Source: Ramazzottius varieornatus
Taxonomy: Eukaryota > Tardigrada > Eutardigrada > Parachela > Ramazzottiidae
Length of the DNA: 64,000 nt
Assembly (NCBI GenBank): GCA_001949185.1
Contig: BDGG01000014.1
Coordinates: forward strand, 62,001 to 126,000
Direction: 5' to 3'
The notes beneath the pieces are model-generated. The model saw only the letters and a program-made list of their open reading frames with translations, searched no databases and was not told the origin of the DNA. Position 1 is the first letter of the stretch; the number at the start of each line of letters is the position of its first letter. A program made the translations under genes and the position numbers. Of this stretch, positions 45,765 to 55,160 are shown one piece after another.

Positions 45765-48729
45765 GAACATCGACTGGGGATGGCAGGGAAAGGCGATGAA
45801 GCTGCGAATGCCAGGAGAATACCTTTGAGAATCTGTCCATTCCAGCTGATGTTGTTTTTCGTGCTTTGGACAAAGATGGAAAGTCCAAAGATATTGCGGC
45901 TCATAAGCGAGTATTTCTCGGAGATTCCTTTCATGCACGAAGTATCCTCTGACAAGTTAATAACCTCTATCTGTCCGACTGCTGTGCCAGGCAAAGCGTT
46001 TACAGGACAAATTCGCAGAAATGTGGCAAGAAAGCCGTAGAAACAGAGAGCTATACAGAAGTATAGTGGACATTTAAACAAATAACGAAGGATCGATAAA
46101 ATCTTTGCACCATTTCGTATTGGAGAATTTGAAGGTCGCCAGATAGTTCTTAAAGGCACCAACTGAAAGAAGTTGACCAGGACTAGGGCAGAAGAGAGGA
46201 TCTTTGAGAATCTCTACGGCTACGTAGGCGAAAGAGGCTATCGTCGATTCGTAGGCGTAAGAGGCTATCGACAGGACGCTGGCGCAAAGCTTACGGGCGC
46301 CAAAAGAAATTCTTTGGCCTGGCTTCTTGTTGTCCTTCCTGGCATGTCTCTCTTCAAGATGAGCTGTCCACCTGCAAACATTCCCTTCCAGATCTTAAAT
46401 GCGTTCAGTAAAATACCTTCCAGTCTTCTTTGCCACAATGGATGCCAGCCTACTTCAGCCAGGTGTTGTCGGTACTGCCGGAAGTCCACGTCATGCCGCT
46501 CGTTGCCTTCCAAACAGCCAAAGCGAATTGTCTGCAGGAACTTCTTCTGAATATTCCCGAGCTTCTTCTGCAGACCCTTTCTCGTACTGTGCCACGACGA
46601 CGCGTGGTCCATCACCGAGCGGACGATACTCTTGAAGAGCAGCTGCTTCACCACACCGAAGCGCCGCGGGAAGAAGGCTTTGATCGCGTAGAGTCTTTTT
46701 CTGCATTTGGCAACTACTTTGTCCACTTGTCCGGTCCAGTCTAAGCGGCTTGAGAACGTCACCCCCAGGCACTCGGCTTCTTCTTCAGTTGGAATGGCTT
46801 CTCCGTTGAAGTTGTAACTTCCGGTTGGAATGGCAGTCTTGAAATTCTTGTTGGAAATTCGGAGATGCTGGGACTTCTTTGGATTAATGTCGAGGCCGAC
46901 TTCTTCGCACCACTTCGTCAGGCTGTCCAGGTCTTTCTGCAGGGCGAGGCAGTCTGCTTCGCTGTTCACCTTTCGGTAGAGAACGATGTGATCTGCATAC
47001 TGGAGAACCTTCGAGCTGACCACTCCAGACAGGCCATTGACTGCGACAGTGAAGAGGACAGGTCCCAAAATTGAGCCTTGAGGAACTCCAGACTTAACTT
47101 CACGCTCTCCTTAAAAGAAACCATCAACCATTACCATCAACCGTTTTTGACTTGTGGATAACAGGTTGATCTTGGGGATTGGCAGTCAGGTGTTCTTCGC
47201 CATGTTCTACGGTCCGAACGCGAAGAAGAACGAAGATACGATTATCATACCAAACTACACGGCGGTTGTCTTCAAGATTGTGCTGGGATTCCTGTACTGT
47301 GACCGAATACCGGATAATATAATGACCATCGACCAGCTGATGGATGTTCTGGTGTGTGCCGACCAGTACGGGATTGCTGAACTTAGCACAAGATGCAGAA
47401 GGATCCTTACTGACGAGCTGCGAAGAACAGATGACTTTGGTACACCGGTGCCGGATACCAAACTGATATACGTGCTGAAGAAGGTGTGATGCTTACTTGC
47501 AATACAACATATCAGGCGATGAAATTAATATCCTTTTTCATGTTTCTTTTTCAGGCCTCTGAAACGGGAAATCTGGATGTTGCTCAAGCTGCATCAGAGG
47601 CTCTTTTCGGAAAAGTCAAGAAGTTTCTGTATTCTGCAAAGGTTCCCAGCTATGAATCACTGTACGAATTCGTGAAAGGGACGGAGACACAGCTGGAACC
47701 CAAGGACGAGATCAAAATCTACCAAACTGCCTGCAGGTACAGTAAATAAATAATAATGTGTGAAGTTTGCTTGATAGCCCGGGTACCTCATTTTTAGATG
47801 GGCCAAGGCGCAGCGGGAGGACGAAGTGTCCAAGGGTTTTGCCACGGCGGACGCTGCGCAAAATTATGGGACCACTTTTCCAGGCGATTCGTTTCCCGCT
47901 GATGAGCAGTGCCGAAATTGCAGAAGGACCGGTCAAAGATGGAATGTTCACCCTGGAGGAAATCACCGCTTTGTACCGACAACAGTTCTCTCCCCAACCC
48001 GCTAAACCGAAGCCCTTCACCGATGCAACTTGAAAGACCGACTTCCCGTCCCAAAAGGGCCAGCTGGAGTTCGTGAGTACTGCGACAAGAGACGATGGGG
48101 TTCTGTACGGTCCTGTGAACATTGTTATCTACCCATTCGCTGAAGGTGTGTCGCAAGTGGCAACAGAATTTCTCCGTCTTTGTGCTCAGAACTACAGTTT
48201 TGAGTTGGAGTGTGATGATGATGTTCTAGTCGAAATTCCTACCGAGGAGAATCGGTTTCCTAATTCTGACCTACCTACGGCGATGAGGGAAGAGCTTACT
48301 AAGCTGGACGTTCCTGAGGCGGAGAGGAAGATGTACTTTCTCGATTCGGCGGGGACGGTGGCTTTGCGTTGGGTCGAAACAACAGAATGTGGACTGGGTA
48401 GATATTTCCGCGTGGACATTTCGACTGGGAAAGGACTGGATCGATATCACTGCGCTACGTACGACGGGGTTGTTTTCGAGAGCGTCCATAATTTAAGTAC
48501 GTGTACTGTGAAAGCGCAGTTCAAAATACCTCGTCTCTTTTACGTAGGCCAGCTCGAGATGGATTACGAGACAACGCTGCAGTCTTCCGTCACACCAGTT
48601 TTTTATGTTTGTCCTCGATTTTTTTGTGCTGTTTTTCTTATTTTTGGGTGGGTTTATTTCTCGTCCGATTGGCCCATACCTAGCTGTGGCTTCTGGTATT
48701 TCAGCTTAACGAGGCAATTCAGTCCTTGA
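45765..48729 (+). pseudogene. BTB-BACK domain gene (BTBD-like), disrupted by a LINE and frameshifts
   Basis: An upstream fragment (45765-45950) reads DWGWQGKAMKLRMPGEYL and, after a frameshift, FENLSIPADVVFRALDKDGK and DIAAHKRVF, the start of a BTB domain. The LINE copy follows (45957-47133). Downstream, 47154-47483 continues the BTB fold (LILGIGSQVFFAMFYGP, VVFKIVLGFLYCDRI, DVLVCADQYGIAELSTRC). Exon 47555-47736 is BACK-like. The exon from 47798 has RWAKAQREDEVSKG, a further frameshift, then IMGPLFQAIRFPLMS and ALYRQQF. A TGA at 48031 precedes 200 more open codons of unknown type to 48729. BTBD proteins are CUL3 adaptors. The fragments either side of the LINE overlap slightly, so they may come from two related copies. 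Assembly error could explain some of the shifts. Confidence 0.7.
45957..47133 (-). mobile_element. Non-LTR retrotransposon, copy B (5'-truncated)
   Basis: Nearly identical to 7769-8941. Minus strand, 5'-truncated at about 47133, within the RT just before the SGVPQGSILGP motif. The 3' end, at 45957, ends at the same bases as copy A (TAATAACCT on the plus strand). The RT frame (46265-47068, 267 codons) contains the same YADH active-site change. Copy A lacks one AAG codon that copy B has (KKLGNIQ region). The 5' junction shows a repeated CCATCAACC, suggesting microhomology. No clear target-site duplication was found. Confidence 0.9.
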
Positions 48730-48834
48730 CGTATGCGCCTTGAGACTACGAGCCATCACTTGGTTCTAATGTCGAAAAACCGAGTTTTTTTCGGCTAAGC
48801 GGCGATCAAAGCTGCCCTATTCGGGGCTCAGGAG

Positions 48835-49272
48835 GTGCGAAGACCACTTGGAGAACGAATGCCATAAAGTCCGGCGCGCGCACCGTAATCCATGTTTCGG
48901 CAAAATATAAGATTATGAAAGGTGCCGAATCGGTCTGACGTTCCAACTGAGCATCTGATCGGCCCCAAATTTGGAAAGGATACGCGGAATCGGATTCCCA
49001 GCCACATGCATCCAATCCAGCACTTTCGGTCTTCGCTGTAAAATTTTCAAGTCCATATTGCGGGAATGATTACTGACCGAAAGTGCTGGGTTGGATGCAT
49101 GTGGCCGGGGATCTTATTCTACGTCCCCTATTCGAATCCGGAGACAATTCTACGGTTTCCAAATGTTAAGCCTGTGTCTGCACCTTTCATACTTTGCTAT
49201 TTTGCCGAAATAGGATTGTGGCGCGCCCAAACTATATGGCTTTGGGTGCCCAGGTGGTCTACGCACCTCGCT
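48835..49272. repeat. Foldback element with about 200-bp inverted arms
   Basis: The left arm (about 48835-49044) in reverse complement aligns with the right arm (about 49073-49272). Both begin GACCGAAAGTGCTGG at the centre. They share TTGGATGCATGTGGC, GCACCTTTCATA and TTTTGCCGAAA, and end with a GTGGTCT-CGCACCTC motif. The spacer is about 28 bp. The arms are roughly 70-75 percent identical by eye. There is no transposase frame. It would fold into a long hairpin. Confidence 0.75.
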
Positions 49273-50038
49273 TTCAACCTTCGACCAGACCGAAAAGATT
49301 GTTCTGGAGTACTAGACAACAGGGTAGCTTGTATCCTTGATTTCTTATACCGCACAAGCGTACACCTCGCGGCTGCGTCAGCAGGCAAACGACACCCTCG
49401 GGATTGTCGATATACATGCACCTGAGCCGCCGAAAACAAGATCTTCGATGATGCGCAATTGGAAGCTGTAAAGTGTAAACAGTGCATCAAGCAGCAAACT
49501 ACCACCGACTGCGCAGACAAGTATACTAAATGTTTGTTTTCCGAGGTACGGTAGGATCCGCCTGAACGCCCGGCACGTGTCGGATGTCTGTTCGTCAACC
49601 CGGAGTAGCCTGCGGGGTGTTAACGATAAGTGACGATTGACCAGAAACTGGTCCATCGTAACCGAGCTGGATGTGTGTCGTGGGGATGTACATAATTATA
49701 CCAAAAGAAAGGTACATTCTCGTTATCATGCTGTAGATGCATCTGGACGGCCCATTTCACGAAATCACTGGAACAACTACATACCTAGTATTATAACAAT
49801 CGGGAGATTATTTCTGTGCTCACGTGAGCGTGGAGTTCCGAGTGAGAACCCAAGTGAGAAAAAGCGCGAAGGTTTCGTTTCTTGTTTAAACACGACGGAA
49901 TGTTGAAGGTACAGTACGAGTGCTGCTTTACTAACATTGTGGTGGCTGTGAGGTGACCGGGTAGAGTTGGCTGCAACTGGGGGGCTGCTGAAAGAATACT
50001 TCATTCTGACCAGCTTGAGCCGCTTGAAGCTGAGCTTC
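49273..50038. other. No confident gene; hydrophobic minus frame
   Basis: The minus frame 49378-49656 encodes a hydrophobic segment (FSILVCAVGGSLLLDALFTL) that resembles a membrane span. It could be a remnant or exon related to the multi-pass gene to its right, but no join was found. Confidence 0.3.
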
Positions 50039-51211
50039 CTAGAAGTGAGCCTGAAAATGAAGTTCCGCGTCGGGGGTCGTTAGTCCATATTCAGTCAGCA
50101 AGAAGATGCCAAACATGACGATGTTACACAGCGCAGATTGCCCGAATCTACAAAACACAGTCAAACCTATCAAAGCCTTCGGATTGAATAACAACGTGAC
50201 GAACGAAAGAAGGGGTGGCCATAACCTTACCCCGGTAGCCATGTACCGTCCTCCGCCAGTTGGGCACACCAGCGAGTTGTCGACTTGAAAACATTCGCTG
50301 TCGCCGACGGATGAATGAGCTCCCTGCGCAATGCCAGCAATCAGGAAGAAGATGCAGGGCGTGACAGCGCAACAAAAGTCCTGCGAAGAAATGCCGGCAA
50401 TGTTTGGGATTTAAGCAAGAGGGACACTTTAAAGTAACACTGGGTCGTGTTGTCATAAAGTACTCAACGTACAAAGAGGCATTCCACCCACATGAGCTTC
50501 ATTGCATGCTGACTGGTCTCCAACATTGAAGCAGGAGAGGCGAGGTCACACGCTGGGGCCGGCAATAAGTTCAAAGCGGAACGGACACGATTGAGGGTTT
50601 GTAGAAAGTGACGCAGAATGGTCATGGCAGTGAAGAGGACCGTCAGGGAAAAGAAGGAGTCGTTGTCCGAACAAGTCTTCCAACAAACGGCTGCAGTGAT
50701 CGTTCTGACGATCTGCAACGCAAACTCTGCATCTCAAGCACAGATCACACCATATTGTCAGCCTTCAAAATAAACTGAACACCTGGCTGCTACAGGCACA
50801 AATCTAAACTTACGACCTTTGCGTATTTTAGCTTCTGAGGGAGCATCGTTTCTCGTGTGATGGGAGCAGCGCTTTGGGCACTTCGGCTGGCGTCGCTCTA
50901 GATTTCGATCCCGCATACTGCGTACGAAGTGACTTGAGAGCGAAGAAGAGTTGCGTATACAGATAACCGAAAGTGAAAGGGAAAAAGCTTTGAGGAACGA
51001 TAGACACCCAAAAAGGTAACTCACGTAGGCTACAGCTCTGGCCGACCAGAATCGAAAAGGCAACTTTGCCGTCAACAAATGTAGTCGGCGCTAGTGGCGT
51101 CAACGCAGCCGGCAATGCTACATAGGGTATGTCTTCGCACTTAAAAACGCTGATCGTCTGATGCAGTCCCCTGCGGCGCTTCCTCGATACGTTTCGATCA
51201 CCCAGAAACAT
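50039..51211 (-). CDS. Multi-pass membrane protein of unknown family (293 aa)
   Basis: Exons 50926-51211, 50473-50726 and 50039-50380 join in phase on the minus strand. They give about five or six hydrophobic segments: VSIVPQSFFPFTFGYLY, SFFSLTVLFTAMTIL, CAVTPCIFFLIAGIAQ, RLWPPLLSFVTLLF and ALCNIVMFGIFLLTEYG. A short loop between two of them has paired cysteines (DSECFQVDNSLVCPTGGGRY). The topology is reminiscent of chemoreceptor-like proteins, but I see no family motif, and the protein is shorter than a gustatory or odorant receptor. The start Met at 51211 is provisional, since an upstream exon could exist. It lies tail-to-head with the protease gene on the same strand. Confidence 0.5.
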
Positions 51212-51550
51212 GTTCTTACAGACCTGACTTCGTCAGTGAGGCACGGACTTGGTATCTCATGATGACAGACGCAATCTGGCTAAAAATTAGTTGGCCCACC
51301 ATGAGCGATATGCCATACGGTGGCGCACTCGTTTTCTGTCAGTTTTGACGAAGAACTCACCATGGACCGGTTCTTACGCGCGAAATATGGGTCCTGATCG
51401 AAAGATCGCTTGAGAAAAGGTTTTCGCCACCAACAGGTCATCCAAACATGTTGTTCACAAATGGACAAATACGTAGCGCAGACCCGAACGGAGCTTTCAA
51501 ACTCTGAGAAAATACACTTCCTACTACGAGTACAGAATTCATCGACCCGT
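51212..51550. other. Spacer between two minus-strand genes
   Basis: The 3' flank of the protease gene and the 5' side of the multi-pass gene. No separate feature seen. Confidence 0.3.
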
Positions 51551-53987
51551 TTATCCAGCAGAGCTTAAAAACTGGTTTAGCCAGTCCACGTAAAGTCCCA
51601 CTCGAGTATAAACTCCTGGCTTCTTCGCTACCGCGCATCTACGAAGAGAGACGCGGTAAACTCTGCGACTCGGAAAATATATACCGTGCCGTAATCGAAA
51701 CGAGCCGCAACACCTCAGCGTACCCTTCTCCCCAACTGACCACTCCTATCAAGGTCCATCGGCCATTCATCACCGCCATCAACGGTCCGCCACTATCTCC
51801 CTGCATATAGCACGTAAAGTTGTCACGACATTTCACAAGTTCAAAAGCGGGGAAGCCACGGCGACTCGCAGAATTCTTTCGGTACCTTGCAAGAATCCAT
51901 TGTTCCATATGAGAGACCCGCGCAGAACATGTTGTTCGTTATTTGGTAGCGGTAATAATCTAAACCATTACATTCGGTCCGGTCAATAACCGGCACTGTC
52001 ACCTGCAACCGAATGCAAATCTGGTCACGTTCCGAGTCGGAAAATTGAAGCGATATCGGACGCCAAAATAAATACTGTATGTGGTACCTGCATCAGTACG
52101 TTCGATGCAACCCGAATGGCGCCACTTCGTTCTTCTCCGATGATGATTGCCTGTGCTTCAGGCTTAGAGGCGTCAAGTACCGAGCTGTTCCCCACACTAG
52201 CTGTTCGTCCTGTTACCCAGAAGTAATTTGCCGCACCGTCTGTCAAAAAGAAAGTTGTAACGACGTACCGGTGGCTAGAAGTCTACTGACTGCGCCAGAT
52301 ATCTGCGAACCCAGGCTGGTTTTACTCTTCTTCGTCGAAGTCAACGATGTCACACTGGGGTCGATTTCTGCCAAGGCAAGAGCGATGGGGTCAAAATTTA
52401 CCTGGCCGTTTAACCGTCAAAGTCGGGACTTACTGATCATTTTGACGTCTTGTGCCGATGTGTCGCCCCATCCGACGACGGTCGCCTGTGTACCCGCTGG
52501 CGGGTCGCTGCCGGCGGGAGGTAGACAGATAACGTTGACCTCATTCTTCAGCGTCACAAAGCGGCTGAGTTTTAAGACGGCAATGTCGTTGTCGCTATCC
52601 CATTTCTGATAGTTGGGATGAACGGTGATCTCTGAGATGGCGTAGTCTTCTTCGGCGGCTTCGGTTACGAACCTGCTGTGCTCACCAACGCGGATGTCTA
52701 ACAGGGACGGATCAGCGAACCTGAAAACCGCCTTGTGGTAGGTTAGACTTCACTCAAACTCAAAGCACAGCTTTCTAAATATTACCCTTCTATACAGTGG
52801 GCAGCAGTAACGACATAAAGGTTACTAATCAGGGTGCCTCCACAAAAGCCATAAAAGCGACCTTCGAACTTTCGGCGGACATGGACAACATACGGCCAGG
52901 CATGAGGGCGTGCTTCTTGGCCACCTGAAAAGACCTTTGAATCATCTCGAGAATGTTGTATTTGGATTTATCAGTATGGAATGACGAACGAGGTAGATTA
53001 TTTACCGACGATGCGAGGAGTGGACGGTGCCACAACCGATCTTCCGCAACCTGGATAACATTTCCGGTCATACAGTAAAGAATGCTTTATCAACTCGCAT
53101 TAAGGTATGGTTTACCGCAATAGATGGAGCTGGTGGTATCCATCGTACACAGTCCAGTGGGTACCGAGGAAGAGGACGGAGTGGTCACGCCCGCTGGAAA
53201 GGGCGTTACGGGAGCTCGAGTGGAAGACCCGTGAGCTTCCTGGTAGTAAAAGCGGAAACCTCGACCAACTTGACCGCGAGGGGGTGCACAGTACTCGACG
53301 TAAACCAGGTTCGACTGTATAGTCAGAGACTGGGAAGGACGAGCGCGATTACAGAAACGTCTTGAGCCTGTAGGAACATGATGTAATTATTTCAGTATTT
53401 GTATGGGTTTTCAGTGGTGGAATTAATCAGTGTGGAAAATGTGCAAATAAATACTTACTGGCATCGCCTCTGTAGGTGCAGATGCTAAGAGGAATGTTTC
53501 CTGCCCGTCCGTCGAAGATCATCACGTAGTTCCTGGAGCATGTCGCCGAAGTCAGACTGGAAACATCCAGGTCCGAGAAAAATATCGTTATCGACTACAA
53601 GGAGGGCGAAAGAAATAATAGGTTCTTTTCTATACGGAGCGAATTTTCCTGTGGTATACAATACGTTGTGTCAAAACTGGGAAAACGGCACTTATACCTC
53701 TGCTTCAGGAATGTTGATCATCCATCGGTACCTCGAGCTGGGTAAGACCGCTTCGGGGAATTTTGGCGAACTGATCCATCCTGCACGAGCAAGAACATGC
53801 TGCGTGCTGGAGGAATTGATCACCTGAGAATCTGTAAGGAAACAATAGTTTATTTGGTCCGAGAGAAGTTTGAACTTGAGTTTCGGTTAAACAGTCCGAT
53901 TTCACCTGACGAACTGATCTGGGAGATGGTGATCAACACAAAAATTCCGAGCAAAATTCGTGCGGATTTTCTTCGAATTTCTCCCAT
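51551..53987 (-). CDS. Secreted CUB-trypsin serine protease
   Basis: Eleven minus-strand exons join in phase to 502 residues: 53906-53987, 53698-53831, 53459-53594, 53116-53367, 53006-53050, 52786-52924, 52434-52720, 52088-52239, 51886-52002, 51724-51800 and 51551-51638. Residues 1-27 are a signal peptide. A CUB domain spans about 42-160 ([41 protein letters not shown]). A Ser/Thr/Pro linker and a CGRS activation peptide follow, cleaved at R214|IVGG. The S1 domain has the triad His259 (TAAHC), Asp308 (NDIAVL) and Ser451 (GDSGGPL). Asp445 at the S1 site predicts cleavage after Arg/Lys. Relatives act in digestion, clotting and immune cascades. The stretch of about 45 residues between VVGWGDTS and VLMQV is longer than in trypsin. 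Confidence 0.93.
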
Positions 53988-54797
53988 GTTGAACGAGATC
54001 GCGGAAGAGTCGGACGAACCCTGAACTTGGGAAAATCACGGTTCGCGAAATGGGTTTCCGCGTTGAGTAGCCTCAGCTGCGCAAAGTCAGTGTGAAAACA
54101 TTAAAGAACAATAACTCGATGACTGGATGGGTTGAGTATGGCGCTAGTGATGATAACGCGGAAATGAGGTAGGGTGTTGCAGCTCTGATTGCTCGAAGAG
54201 CTGTTTACAGGACCTCTTATCAGCTGCTGAACTGTATACGGAAGCTGCATATTTCTCCGCTCCAAGTTCGCCCTATCTGAAATGGCCTTGTTGCGGCGGC
54301 CAGCACTTGAGTTGCCTTACATCAACGCTTGTTTATTTGTCTGGACCTCGAAACATCTGCAAAAGCCAAGAACTCTCGTGGAACGAGATGAAAGGCAACG
54401 AAGAACCATCAGAGAGCTTCCCTAAAGTCTTAGCGCCTATGAGCCACCTCCGACTGAAATCATATCCATTACGTCAGCGGACGGTGTGAGAAACTGGTTT
54501 CTACATGTGGCAAACCATAAGCGCTAGACATGGTATCACGTGACACCAGCACCAAATTCAGCGCACCACGTGTTTCCGGTTGGTTTAAACTTCATTTCAA
54601 CTGCTCTCCAATCTCTCAGTTTTCTCAAGGTTTGTCCACTGTCCAAACTGGAAAATCACACCACACCACACTATACAAATAAAACCATCAGCGCAGAAGC
54701 AAAGAAGCGTAAGAGTACGATCGCCACCCGAAGGAAATCGTGTCTTGATGGAAACAATCAACTGGCAGTCAGCAATAGTTATCACCTACTCAAACGT
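53988..54797. other. Protease 5' flank and COX6B 3' flank
   Basis: No gene recognised. Two CACGTG motifs occur about 35 bp apart near 54537-54580. Confidence 0.3.
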
Positions 54798-55160
54798 CTA
54801 GTGCTTTCCGTGGGAATCTCCATGCGGATCATGTCCCTGTCCTCCTTGCTTGTTCTGTAAGTCCTTGTTGAAATCGTAAGGGAAGGTTCCAGCATCCAGT
54901 TGCTCATCCCACTTGGAAACCCAAGCGTGCGGGCAGATGTTGCGATAAACCTTTCTGAAAAAGTAGCATGGCTCATACTCGTCTCCCTTTTGCTTGCGGC
55001 AGCGATGGTAGTCAACGTAGTTGACCCAGCATCTCTTGGCTTGATTCTGGTTGGGGAAGCGAGGGTCCAGTCCAGCAGAGAAGAATTCGTTGCGCTCCAG
55101 GCGAGCTTTCACAGCTTCCAGCGATTCTTCTCGCTCCTCAATGCTCGTTGGTTCAGGCAT
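54798..55160 (-). CDS. COX6B: Cytochrome c oxidase subunit 6B
   Basis: A single coding exon of 120 residues on the minus strand. The core DPRFPNQNQAKRCWVNYVDY, HRC, CYFFRKVYRNICPHAWV and WDEQLDAGTFP matches COX6B, including the CX9C and CX10C cysteines that form two disulfides in the intermembrane space. The protein caps the dimer interface of complex IV. Start: the ATG at 55160 lies three bases after a CAG acceptor. A donor AAAG|GTAAGA near 55226 suggests a 5' untranslated first exon. The protein is longer than usual: about 25 extra N-terminal residues and a Gly/His/Asp-rich tail (GGQGHDPHGDSHGKH) that is not part of the conserved fold. Confidence 0.93.
   Translation of the reverse strand: MPEPTSIEEREESLEAVKARLERNEFFSAGLDPRFPNQNQAKRCWVNYVDYHRCRKQKGDEYEPCYFFRKVYRNICPHAWVSKWDEQLDAGTFPYDFNKDLQNKQGGQGHDPHGDSHGKH

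Noticed and set aside
48834-49425. Two similar ORFs, one on each strand
   Set aside because: They are the two arms of the foldback repeat, so similarity is due to the inverted repeat and not to protein coding.
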